Shown one piece after another: positions 12,657-18,817 of a stretch of 18,817 bases of DNA. The position numbers and the translations under genes were made by a program. The stretch covers positions 1-18,817 of the forward strand of contig DAOWKS010000036.1 in NCBI GenBank assembly GCA_030643665.1. Direction: 5' to 3'. Position 1 is the first letter of the stretch; every line of letters begins with the position of its first letter. The notes under the pieces are model-generated. The model was given only the letters and a program-made list of their open reading frames with translations. It was not told the origin of the DNA and searched no databases. Source of the stretch: a bacterium. GTDB lineage: Bacteria; Patescibacteriota; Minisyncoccia; Minisyncoccales; JAGMAB01.

Positions 12657-12923
12657 TTACTTTCTATACTCTCGCCAGACAGACGCAACAGATGGTTCTA
12701 TATTGTTTAATTCACTAAGAATTTTCTCTTTAATTTCGCTGGTGGCTATTTCCTCTTTGGTATCGGCAAGTTGAATTGCCACAGTAGCCACTTGCTCCAC
12801 CACTTCATTTTTTCTTTCCTCGGAGAGACCGGCTTGCTCGGCAGCCAGACCAATCGCTTTTCTGATTTTTTCAGCGTCAAAAGGTTGTTTGATTCCGTCT
12901 TTTTTTATAACTTGAGAAGCCAT
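12657..12923 (-). CDS. Stand-alone ATP-cone domain protein
   Basis: The 88-aa protein is a single ATP-cone: VIKKDGIKQPFDAEKIRKAIGLAAEQAGL, two middle helices and a SVASVWREYRK end, the same order as in NrdR and class I/III ribonucleotide reductases (quoted in part: QVIKKDGIKQPFDAEKIRKA). ATP-cones bind ATP or dATP and act as allosteric switches. Here neither the NrdR zinc ribbon nor a reductase is attached, so it would be a nucleotide-sensing partner of an unknown protein. Nothing in the window encodes a ribonucleotide reductase. ATG 12923 has no Shine-Dalgarno; AAAGGTCG lies 29 nt upstream. It has its own promoter, an upstream palindrome and its own terminator. Confidence 0.88.
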   Translation of the reverse strand: MASQVIKKDGIKQPFDAEKIRKAIGLAAEQAGLSEERKNEVVEQVATVAIQLADTKEEIATSEIKEKILSELNNIEPSVASVWREYRK

Positions 12924-12973
12924 AATAATATTCTATTTAATAAAATAAATCCCGACCTTTCATTTTCATTATA
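12924..12973 (-). promoter_or_regulatory. Promoter and AAAGGTCG leader of the ATP-cone gene
   Basis: The -10 TATAAT (12968-12973) lacks a convincing -35. Start is expected near 12961, directly ahead of AAAGGTCG (12960-12953), which is 29 nt from ATG. The rest of the leader is almost pure A/T with no Shine-Dalgarno. Confidence 0.5.
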
Positions 12974-13005
12974 ACACAAAAATTAAAACAATAACTTTTT
13001 CAATA

Positions 13006-13031
13006 TATTGATTTCCGAAATCAATAGATTA
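13006..13031. repeat. Palindromic operator-like repeat, copy A
   Basis: TATTGATTT and AAATCAATA are perfect 9-bp arms around CCG, followed by GATTA. The 26-bp unit matches copy B (14412-14437) at 23 positions. It lies about 33 bp upstream of the ATP-cone -10 box. No T-run follows on either strand, so it is not a terminator. Confidence 0.6.
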
Positions 13032-13066
13032 TTCAGGCACTGAAAAAAGGACGCTTATTGCTCTAT

Positions 13067-14026
13067 CTAAACAATTAAACCTTTTTTGTTTATTTTTCTA
13101 TGCTGAGCAAGTATTTTTACAAATTGAGGACTTAATTGGCTTAATCTGATTAACTTTCCATTAAATATCACTTTTGGGTCAACATACCTGAATTTTTTAA
13201 CTATTTTTTTGCTTTTTTTGCCTAAATTACTCTTTATTTTCAATTCTTTGTTTTTTAATATTTTCAAAAGCTCTTTAATGGTTTTATCCTGGCTTTTTTC
13301 AAATTTATTTAATATAAACAGCTCATCTTTATAAAAATCTTTTTCTGATAAAATTTTTTGAGCCAAAGCAATCTTCAGGGCCTTGGAAAAAAGATGATAT
13401 CTTATCATTGCTTCGTGTCGGCCCCAGTGTTTGGTTTGAAGTTCTAAAAATTTGTGAGCAAAATTAAACGCGGATTTCTCATTGTTAAAAATCATCTCTC
13501 CGTTAAAATTTATCAGGGACTTAATACAATCTCTTACGAGCTTGGGATTTAACTCTCTTAAAGCATAATCTATTCTATCAGCGCAAAGGTCAGGAATTTC
13601 TTTTTCCAAAAGAGAAAAATTTTCTAAATTTAATATCCTTTTCAATGAAAAATCAAACTTCTCTAAAATTTTTGGTATTTCTGTTCTTTTTACGAACTTC
13701 TCGTGAATTGTATCGTGATAATCCTCTACCCCTTCTCTGCCGTTAGCAAATACCCAGTCGCTGATATGAGAAAAAGCCAAAACAGAAACATCGTGTAAAA
13801 GACCGGCAATCTGTTCTTCTAATGTCGCCCCGAGTTTTCTCAAAAAAATCATTACCCCAACACTATGTTCATACCGGCTGTAATTTTTAAAGATGTGATA
13901 ATATTTATCCGGAATCCCGAACTGGGAAATATTTTTCAATCTTAAAACAGACGAAGATTTTAACAATTCCAATAAAACCGGCTCTTCAATTTTAACTTTC
14001 CCATAGATTCTATCGTTTATCGTCAT
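13067..14026 (-). CDS. HD-domain metal-dependent phosphohydrolase (dNTPase/SAMHD1-like)
   Basis: The 319-aa protein carries the HD-superfamily metal site in order: His54 in SRYEHSVGV, His78-Asp79 in GLLHDVSVLAFSH, His87, and a later Asp in LCADRIDYALREL. The DRIDY and HDvsH patterns resemble the dGTPase/SAMHD1 and YdhJ branch rather than (p)ppGpp hydrolases. It may hydrolyse dNTPs or other phosphoesters in the cytoplasm; the substrate is not known. The C-terminal 90 residues are very Lys-rich (KIKSNLGKKSKKIVKKF). ATG 14026 stands 6 nt after a TAAAAT box and has no Shine-Dalgarno, so the mRNA is probably leaderless. Its promoter begins inside the terminator of the gene before it. Confidence 0.85.
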   Translation of the reverse strand: MTINDRIYGKVKIEEPVLLELLKSSSVLRLKNISQFGIPDKYYHIFKNYSRYEHSVGVMIFLRKLGATLEEQIAGLLHDVSVLAFSHISDWVFANGREGVEDYHDTIHEKFVKRTEIPKILEKFDFSLKRILNLENFSLLEKEIPDLCADRIDYALRELNPKLVRDCIKSLINFNGEMIFNNEKSAFNFAHKFLELQTKHWGRHEAMIRYHLFSKALKIALAQKILSEKDFYKDELFILNKFEKSQDKTIKELLKILKNKELKIKSNLGKKSKKIVKKFRYVDPKVIFNGKLIRLSQLSPQFVKILAQHRKINKKGLIV

Positions 14027-14032
14027 TTTTTC

Positions 14033-14038
14033 ATTTTA
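14033..14038 (-). promoter_or_regulatory. -10 box of the HD gene, leaderless geometry
   Basis: TAAAAT is separated from ATG 14026 by exactly six bases (GAAAAA). A consensus -35 is not visible; the expected position falls within the hairpin loop of the adjacent terminator. Confidence 0.45.
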
Positions 14039-14042
14039 CCAA

Positions 14043-14073
14043 AAAACCGTCCCGCTGCAAGCGGGACGGTTTT
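14043..14073 (-). terminator. Intrinsic terminator after the coiled-coil gene
   Basis: AAAACCGTCCCGCT (14043-14056) and AGCGGGACGGTTTT (14060-14073) form 14-bp arms around GCA. A T-run follows on the minus strand (A-run 14041-14046). It separates the coiled-coil gene from the HD gene. Confidence 0.88.
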
Positions 14074-14100
14074 AAAAACTTATTTTTCCGATTAAAACAA

Positions 14101-14352
14101 TCAATATTCTAATTTTATTCCAATTTTTTCAGCAATTTGTAAAAGCCATTTCTCGTGCCTGTCAACCTTGTGGTTTAACATCAACATCTCTTGAAAATAC
14201 GCATCTGCTTTTTTGGCGTAAGCATCAACAGCACTCTGTAAATTAGAGAAGTTCTTTCTCATTTCTTCCCTAAAATCTTCAAACTCTTTTTTTGTAGCAA
14301 ATACTTCTCTATTGGCTTCTATTATTTTTTGTATATCTTCACTAGTAAGCAT
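14101..14352 (-). CDS. Short coiled-coil protein
   Basis: The 83-aa protein is almost entirely helical with heptad-like spacing (FATKKEFEDFREEMRKNF, then NLQSAVDAYAKKADAYFQEM) and a VDRHEKWLLQIAEKIGI end. It has no Cys, signal or membrane segment. Small proteins of this texture are frequent in Parcubacteria; their function is not known. Oligomeric scaffolding is the only inference the sequence allows. ATG 14352 is chosen; an in-frame TTG three codons earlier is less likely. No Shine-Dalgarno is seen. It has a consensus promoter (14382-14409) with a palindrome just upstream, and a strong terminator. Confidence 0.78.
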   Translation of the reverse strand: MLTSEDIQKIIEANREVFATKKEFEDFREEMRKNFSNLQSAVDAYAKKADAYFQEMLMLNHKVDRHEKWLLQIAEKIGIKLEY

Positions 14353-14381
14353 ATTATTCAAAATTTATTATCTTGTAATTC

Positions 14382-14409
14382 ATTATATCTTCTCAAAAAC
14401 CATTGTCAA
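14382..14409 (-). promoter_or_regulatory. Consensus sigma70 promoter of the coiled-coil gene
   Basis: The -35 TTGACA (14404-14409) and -10 TATAAT (14382-14387) are both perfect, with a 16-bp spacer. Start is expected near 14375. The upstream edge of the -35 is two bases from palindrome copy B. Confidence 0.75.
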
Positions 14410-14411
14410 AC

Positions 14412-14437
14412 TATTGATTTACAAAGTCAATAGATTA
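14412..14437. repeat. Palindromic operator-like repeat, copy B
   Basis: TATTGATTT, a 6-bp centre (ACAAAG) and TCAATAGATTA match copy A (13006-13031) at 23 of 26 positions. CTATTGA/TCAATAG (14411-14417, 14427-14433) are inverted arms. A further AATAGATTA follows at 14442-14450. It abuts the -35 of the coiled-coil promoter, a natural place for an activator or repressor. Confidence 0.6.
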
Positions 14438-14447
14438 AGTTAATAGA

Positions 14448-17132
14448 TTATTTTAACTGCTCTAAAATCTCTCCTAATTTTTTTAGTTCCTGGCCGTAAA
14501 GCGCCCAGTTGCCGTCTTTCTGGGCTTGGAGCGCTCTCTTAAAATGTTGTTTGGCCTGAGAAATTAAATCTTCCCCTATTAAAGATGGAGTTTTTGAAGA
14601 CGGAATCGTAATTTCTTTCTCTTCAGCTTTGCCGAAAATTTGATTGAGTGATTCTTCCAATGTCTCTTCCATAGCAATTTGATTCTCAAAAGCTACAATC
14701 ACTCTTTTTAGTTCCGGTATCTTGCCGCCTTCGGCCCGAATATATAATGGCCTGATATATAAAAGTGATTTTTCAATAGGAATAACTAAAAGCGAGCCCT
14801 GATTAACCTGGGAACCTCTTTGATCCCAAAGAGAAATCTGTCTGGAAATTTCCGGGTCCTGGTTAATTCTGTTAATAATCTGCTTTGGGCCAAAAACTAA
14901 TTTTTGCTTGGGAAAACGATAAACTATTAATTTTCCATAATGTTCTCCGTCTGACCTGGCCACCATCCAGGCAGATAAGTTATCTTTTCCTTGAGGAGTA
15001 AATGGAATCATCAAGATAAATTCTTCTTTGGTTTCTCCGGGCAATTTCATTATGATATGACGCATCATCGGATCTCCTCTTCCTTCGGCTATTAAAGGAA
15101 CCTGCCACTGGTCTTCTTTATTGTAAAAAATCTGCGGCTGCTGCATATGATAGACAGTATAAAGAGCGGTTTGATAAGCAAAAATATCCTCTGGATAGCG
15201 AAGATGTTTTATTAAATCTTCCGGCATTTCTTCCAAGGGTAAAAATGTTTCTTTAAAAATTTTGGCATAGGTTTGAATTAACGGATCTTTTGGGTCGGAA
15301 ATATAAAACTGCATTTTTCCATTATAGGCGTCAATGACTACTTTGACTGAATTTCGGATGTAATTTATACCTCTTTCTCTTAACGAACTGCCCATTATCT
15401 GGGAATAAGGATAGAGATTGCTAACAGTATAGCCGTCGTAAATCCATTTTAATCTGCCTTCTGAAGTAATTACCAAATAAGGATCCTGGTCCATTCTTAA
15501 AAAAGGAAGAACGCGTTTAACTCTTTCTTTAATATCTCTATAATACATAATTCTGCTCTCGGCAGTAATGTCATCTGATAATAAAATTTTTATCTCTCCA
15601 AATTTAAGGGCAAATATAGCTTTCCTCAATAATGAAGAAACCGGCACTCCCCCGTCTTCCTGATAATTGGTAAAAACATTTTCATCGCCGGATGGATAAT
15701 CAAATTCTTTGGCTTTAGTTTTGACAAAAACATAATCATTGGAAAGTTCGCCAAAATAGATTTCCGGACGAGTTATCTTGATGGATTCGGTAATGGAAAC
15801 CGGCGGCAAATCTTTGATAAACAAAACCGGTAATCCCTCTTTAGTCACTTCATTAACCGGTCCCAGAGTCAGCCCAAAACCATGTGTAAAGGTCAAACGC
15901 TCGTTAATAAAAGTCCTATGGGGCAAGCTTTCAGAATTTAATTCTCTGGGGGAAAGCAGTACTTGGCGATATTCTTCATTAATTTGATAGCGGTCATTAT
16001 CAATTGAAACAAAATCATAATATGTGCGAATTTCCTGAATCTGCCCAAAGGTGTCTAAAAGCGGCTCTCTATCCCAAAGCCGAACATTTTTAATGGTGGC
16101 CTCATTTTTTTGAATATCTTCCAAAGTTAAAGTAGTTTCTCCGCTTAGGTCGCGCTCATCAACATCATCCAACTTAAAGGCCTGCTGGGTAGCGGCGATA
16201 TTATGAACAATATAAGATGATTCTTTAACTAATTCATTTGGCGCCACGACAAATTTTTGTAAAATCATTGGATAAAAGCTTCCTCCCAAGATAGAGATTA
16301 CTAAATAAGCGCCTGCCGTTAAAACTAAGGCGCGATTGCTTTTTTGAAAAATATTAACAATGGCTATTACTGCGCCGGCTAATAAGATTATTGCCAATAT
16401 TTTTAAAACCGGCAAAGTGGCATTAATGTCGGTATAGCTTGCGCCGGTAAAAGGACCGGTTAAAGAATAAAGTAAATTCGGAATTTGTATAAAGTAGGTC
16501 TTAAAAGCCAATATTAGAAAAAGGAAACAAACAAGTAAAGAAAGATGAATTTTTGGCAAACGAATGGGCTCTGCTCTTCTGCCAAAGAAAGAAAATACTC
16601 CCCGGCCAAAATAAATTAAACCGGCACCGAGTAGAGAAATCACTACTATCCAAAACAAAAACCCAATCAGCATTTTTAAAAATGGCAAAGTAAAGAAATA
16701 AAAAGAAATATCCCGGTTAAAAATCGGGTCAAGAATTTCAAAAGAAGTCGGGTTAAGATATTGAAGAACAATCTGCCAATTGGCAATTCCAATTAATCCA
16801 ATTAAAATTCCAATAACTAAAGAGAAAAGAGGTATAAATCTATTAATATACTGTCCTATCTCCACGGGCGCCCCTCTTTGTTCAAGACGAATTAGAATCG
16901 GACGGCCTTGGGTAAAATGAGAAGCAATTTTTAAATTAAGATAAATCAAGGCAAAAACAATAAAGCCGATGACAAGGCCTAATATAATTTTAGCGCTTAA
17001 AATTACGGTAAAAATATTTTCAAAACCAATTTCCTCAAACCAAAACCAATCGGTAAGTAAACCAATTATATTTGGGATAATCATTACAAGTAAAAATACG
17101 AGGGCAAACAAAACAAAACGTCCTTGATTCAT
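14448..17132 (-). CDS. UPF0182 family large membrane protein
   Basis: The 894-aa protein matches UPF0182 (COG1615) in length and layout. About seven transmembrane segments lie in the first ~290 residues, including ALVFLLVMIIPNIIGLL near the start and ISILGGSFYPMILQ near 285. A ~600-residue extracytoplasmic part follows, with the family landmarks FVVAPNE, YIVHNIAATQQAF, YDFVSIDNDRYQ, LTFTHGFG and PYLVI. The C-terminus is a helical, basic stretch. The function of the family is unknown. ATG 17132 stands 6 nt after a TATCAT box with an extended TGT, and no Shine-Dalgarno is present, so it is probably leaderless. It is divergent from the CBS gene. Confidence 0.95.
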   Translation of the reverse strand: MNQGRFVLFALVFLLVMIIPNIIGLLTDWFWFEEIGFENIFTVILSAKIILGLVIGFIVFALIYLNLKIASHFTQGRPILIRLEQRGAPVEIGQYINRFIPLFSLVIGILIGLIGIANWQIVLQYLNPTSFEILDPIFNRDISFYFFTLPFLKMLIGFLFWIVVISLLGAGLIYFGRGVFSFFGRRAEPIRLPKIHLSLLVCFLFLILAFKTYFIQIPNLLYSLTGPFTGASYTDINATLPVLKILAIILLAGAVIAIVNIFQKSNRALVLTAGAYLVISILGGSFYPMILQKFVVAPNELVKESSYIVHNIAATQQAFKLDDVDERDLSGETTLTLEDIQKNEATIKNVRLWDREPLLDTFGQIQEIRTYYDFVSIDNDRYQINEEYRQVLLSPRELNSESLPHRTFINERLTFTHGFGLTLGPVNEVTKEGLPVLFIKDLPPVSITESIKITRPEIYFGELSNDYVFVKTKAKEFDYPSGDENVFTNYQEDGGVPVSSLLRKAIFALKFGEIKILLSDDITAESRIMYYRDIKERVKRVLPFLRMDQDPYLVITSEGRLKWIYDGYTVSNLYPYSQIMGSSLRERGINYIRNSVKVVIDAYNGKMQFYISDPKDPLIQTYAKIFKETFLPLEEMPEDLIKHLRYPEDIFAYQTALYTVYHMQQPQIFYNKEDQWQVPLIAEGRGDPMMRHIIMKLPGETKEEFILMIPFTPQGKDNLSAWMVARSDGEHYGKLIVYRFPKQKLVFGPKQIINRINQDPEISRQISLWDQRGSQVNQGSLLVIPIEKSLLYIRPLYIRAEGGKIPELKRVIVAFENQIAMEETLEESLNQIFGKAEEKEITIPSSKTPSLIGEDLISQAKQHFKRALQAQKDGNWALYGQELKKLGEILEQLK

Positions 17133-17138
17133 AACATA

Positions 17139-17171
17139 ATGATAACATTTTTAAAAAATATATGCTATAAT
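17139..17171. promoter_or_regulatory. Divergent extended -10 promoters (UPF0182 and CBS genes)
   Basis: On minus, TGT-TATCAT (-10 at 17139-17144) precedes ATG 17132 by six bases. On plus, TGC-TATAAT (-10 at 17166-17171) serves the CBS gene with start near 17178. Only 21 bp separate the two boxes, so each -35 position overlaps the other promoter and both rely on extended -10 contacts. Confidence 0.55.
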
Positions 17172-17226
17172 TAAACCACAGTTTAATTTCAAGGTTCTGC
17201 ACGCAGCAGGTTCTTACAATAAATGT

Positions 17227-18342
17227 ATGGACAACACCATTAAAGATATTGCGCGATGCGCGCCGGAAACTACCATTGGTTCGGCTTTATCTATGATAAA
17301 AAGCAGCCACGAGCCGGTTTTTGTTTTTGATAACAATGAATTTCTTGGTTTGGTTCAACCCTACTATGTTCTGTTTAAAAAAAGATTGCCTTACACGACT
17401 AAAGTTAAATCCGCGCTCATTACTCCACCCAACATAAATGACTCAACGCCTTTTTATGAAATCGCTAACTTTATGGTCGCCACCAGAATTTACTTCCTTC
17501 CAATATTAAATAACGAGAATGAAATTAAAAGAATTGTGAGCGCTAAAAATATGCTCAAAGAAATAGTAAAAAAACCGGATATTTTCAGCCAAATAGCGCA
17601 AAAAGTAAAAATAGAAAAAGCTCCTATTGTTAAAATAAATTCTACCGTAAAAGATGTTTACAAACTGCTCCGCGAAAAAGGAACCACCAGGGTTGTATTG
17701 GTTAACAATAAAAACAAATTAGTCGGCATTACGGTAAGAAAAGACATTGAAGACGCCTTTATAAAACCGACCGACAAGCAGAGGTCGTCTTCCAGAAAAG
17801 GAAAACCGATAAATTATTCTTTTGACCAGGAAAGAACAACTCGGTTTAATGTTCCTGTCTCAAAATTCTGTACCAGAAATGTGCTTTCAAATAAAAAACA
17901 TTTAGGCATTGAAAACTCCTTGAAAAAAATGATTGAGCAGGAAAAAAACAGCATTGTGCTTGTAGATAAAAATAATTTCCCTTGCGGAATAATTTCCATT
18001 CGCACCATTTTGAAAGCTATGGCAAAATTCAGGCCCAAAAAAGAAATTTCCATCATCTTTAAAAAACCTACCAAAACTACGCCTGATTATGAAATAGAAA
18101 AAATATACAATTTGATTGAAACATTTGGGCAAAAAATAGATAAAAGAGCTTCTATTAAGGAAATAAAAATCAATTTTAAAAAAAGCAAAAACCCTACCGG
18201 AAACATTATTCTTTTTAACATAATGCTTTTAGTAGAGTTTTTTTCCGGAAAGATTTTTGTTGCCGAAGTAAAAGAAAGAAAATTAATACTTGGTATGGCA
18301 GAAGCCATCAAAAGAATTAAAAAGCAATTAAGAAGAAGCTAA
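17227..18342 (+). CDS. Four-CBS-repeat protein with a C-terminal HPF/S30AE-like domain
   Basis: The 371-aa soluble protein has four CBS repeats arranged as two Bateman modules: about residues 1-60, 60-115, 125-180 and 208-268. The last opens VPVSKFCTRNVL and contains SIVLVDKNNFPCGIISIRT. Bateman modules usually bind adenosine nucleotides. Residues about 273-370 show a beta-alpha-beta-beta-beta-alpha order: ISIIFKK strand, YEIEKIYNLIETF helix, KEIKINFKK, ILFNIMLLVEFF and KIFVAEVKE strands, and LGMAEAIKRIKKQLRR helix. That order and the closing helix resemble the ribosome hibernation factor fold (HPF/S30AE). If so, this is a nucleotide-sensing ribosome-binding protein; that step is inference. 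ATG 17227 is chosen; an out-of-frame ATG lies at 17223. A leader of about 49 nt has two AGGTTCT copies but no clear Shine-Dalgarno. Its stop overlaps the DUF134 stop. Confidence 0.85.
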   Translation: MDNTIKDIARCAPETTIGSALSMIKSSHEPVFVFDNNEFLGLVQPYYVLFKKRLPYTTKVKSALITPPNINDSTPFYEIANFMVATRIYFLPILNNENEIKRIVSAKNMLKEIVKKPDIFSQIAQKVKIEKAPIVKINSTVKDVYKLLREKGTTRVVLVNNKNKLVGITVRKDIEDAFIKPTDKQRSSSRKGKPINYSFDQERTTRFNVPVSKFCTRNVLSNKKHLGIENSLKKMIEQEKNSIVLVDKNNFPCGIISIRTILKAMAKFRPKKEISIIFKKPTKTTPDYEIEKIYNLIETFGQKIDKRASIKEIKINFKKSKNPTGNIILFNIMLLVEFFSGKIFVAEVKERKLILGMAEAIKRIKKQLRRS

Positions 18343-18626
18343 AAATTCCTCGTTGTCCTAATCCTAATTGCTTTTCCATCAATTAAAGCTTTGGCAATTT
18401 TTTTGTAAGCCGAACTTAAAATTCTCTGAAAAGTGCTTTGCGAAGTTTTCATTCGTTTAGCGCATTCAATCTGGTCTAAATCTTTTATATTTTTCAATCT
18501 CAAAGATTCTACCTCCTCGGTAGTTAACTCAACCACCTCTAAAAACCTCATTGGTACGCCTTGAGGTTTAAAATAAGTTATATCGGGATTAAATCTAATC
18601 TTTCTATAAAGGCGCGGTCTTGCCAT
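18339..18626 (-). CDS. DUF134 family HTH protein
   Basis: The 95-aa protein matches DUF134: MARPRLYRKIRFNPDITYF, KPQGVPM, a VELTTEEVESLRLKN segment and a sigma-factor-like helix-turn-helix (LDQIECAKRMKTSQSTFQRIL), ending in KALIDGKAIRI (quoted in parts). These proteins are predicted DNA-binding regulators of unknown target. They are commonly found beside a DUF5320 gene, exactly as here: the DUF5320-like frame ends 14 nt upstream on the same strand. The MARPR N-terminus fixes ATG 18626. No Shine-Dalgarno is seen. Its last four bases overlap the end of the convergent CBS gene, with no terminator between them. Confidence 0.93.
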   Translation of the reverse strand: MARPRLYRKIRFNPDITYFKPQGVPMRFLEVVELTTEEVESLRLKNIKDLDQIECAKRMKTSQSTFQRILSSAYKKIAKALIDGKAIRIRTTRNF

Positions 18627-18640
18627 AAATTAAATTTCAC

Positions 18641-18817
18641 TTAACGCTTTAGTTCAGCCAAACGTTCTTTAATGGCTTTTAATTCTTGCTCCAAATCTTC
18701 AACTTCGTCTTTTAACGCCTCTGATTCTTCTTTTCTGGTATAAAATCTTCTGCTTCCGAATCCCCTGCCAAATCCACCGCCCCAACCTTGTCCGCCACCG
18801 CAGGGACCTCTGCCCAA
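18641..18817 (-). CDS. DUF5320-type Gly-rich/coiled-coil protein, N-terminus outside the window
   Basis: An open frame enters from the right edge and ends at TAA 18641, with 58 codons visible. The first ~22 residues are Gly/Arg/aromatic-rich with one Cys (GRGPCGGGQGWGGGFGRGFG). An acidic/basic coiled-coil (ESEALKDEVEDLEQELKAIK, then ERLAELKR) follows. This two-part pattern is that of DUF5320 proteins, whose N-terminus normally reads like GPxGxGPxTGRG and must lie beyond the edge. The function is unknown; it is regularly paired with DUF134. Both are probably one operon. Confidence 0.85.
   Translation of the reverse strand: MGRGPCGGGQGWGGGFGRGFGSRRFYTRKEESEALKDEVEDLEQELKAIKERLAELKR

Noticed and set aside
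17188..17218. AAGGTTC in the CBS leader as a sixth copy of the AAAGGTCG motif
   Set aside because: The distance to ATG fits, but the sequence differs at the key TCG positions; kept out of the count.
1..18817. CRISPR arrays, insertion sequences, prophage or toxin-antitoxin modules
   Set aside because: No regularly spaced repeats, transposase, integrase or phage genes are visible; repeats found are single palindromes or a two-copy element.

Overview
This is an AT-rich, gene-dense bacterial window, most likely from a Candidate Phyla Radiation / Patescibacteria genome of the Parcubacteria type. That placement is inferred from gene content, not from a marker-gene tree. It rests on a long zinc-finger adenylate kinase, a stand-alone ComEC-like metallo-hydrolase, tiny DUF5679 and CxxC zinc-ribbon proteins, a SIMPL protein, an orphan ATP-cone protein, a short coiled-coil protein and a UPF0182 membrane protein. 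I see no mobile element, prophage, CRISPR array or rRNA.

Layout. Positions 1-1075 hold a cut-off membrane-anchored protein and a site-2-type M50 protease, both on the minus strand. A compact divergent promoter then drives rpmB (bL28) on the plus strand, followed 6 nt later by an aberrant proline tRNA (1335-1409). Facing the tRNA is a strongly promoted structured RNA (about 1411-1553, minus) that folds like 6S RNA. From 1600 to 9298 nearly everything is on the minus strand: adenylate kinase, ComEC-like hydrolase, DUF5679 protein, a translationally coupled pair (thioredoxin-FTR fusion and family-4 uracil-DNA glycosylase), an unknown 258-aa protein with a structured leader, a SIMPL protein, a CARDB-type exported protein and a 3-methyladenine DNA glycosylase. 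A plus-strand zinc-ribbon gene with an attenuator-like leader follows. Next come a UvrD helicase-nuclease, an ATP-cone protein, an HD-domain phosphohydrolase, a coiled-coil protein and UPF0182 (minus), then a CBS-domain protein with an HPF-like tail (plus), and finally a DUF134-DUF5320 pair (minus) cut by the right edge.

Functional threads. There are three DNA-repair enzymes (UDG, Mpg-type glycosylase, UvrD-nuclease), redox/Fe-S chemistry (Trx-FTR), envelope proteins (M50 protease, SIMPL, CARDB, UPF0182), and nucleotide-linked regulation (adenylate kinase, ATP-cone, HD, CBS-HPF, and 6S RNA if the call is right).

The most unusual signal is in how genes begin. Few have a Shine-Dalgarno sequence. 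Four (M50 protease, Trx-FTR, HD protein, UPF0182) have a -10 box exactly 6 nt before ATG, which predicts leaderless mRNAs, and rpmB is nearly so. Five others (DUF5679, SIMPL, CARDB, zinc-ribbon, ATP-cone) share the octamer AAAGGTCG in sense orientation, 29-37 nt before their start codons. I do not recognise that octamer. All promoter, RNA-fold and start-site statements are from reading the sequence by eye, without folding software or database searches.
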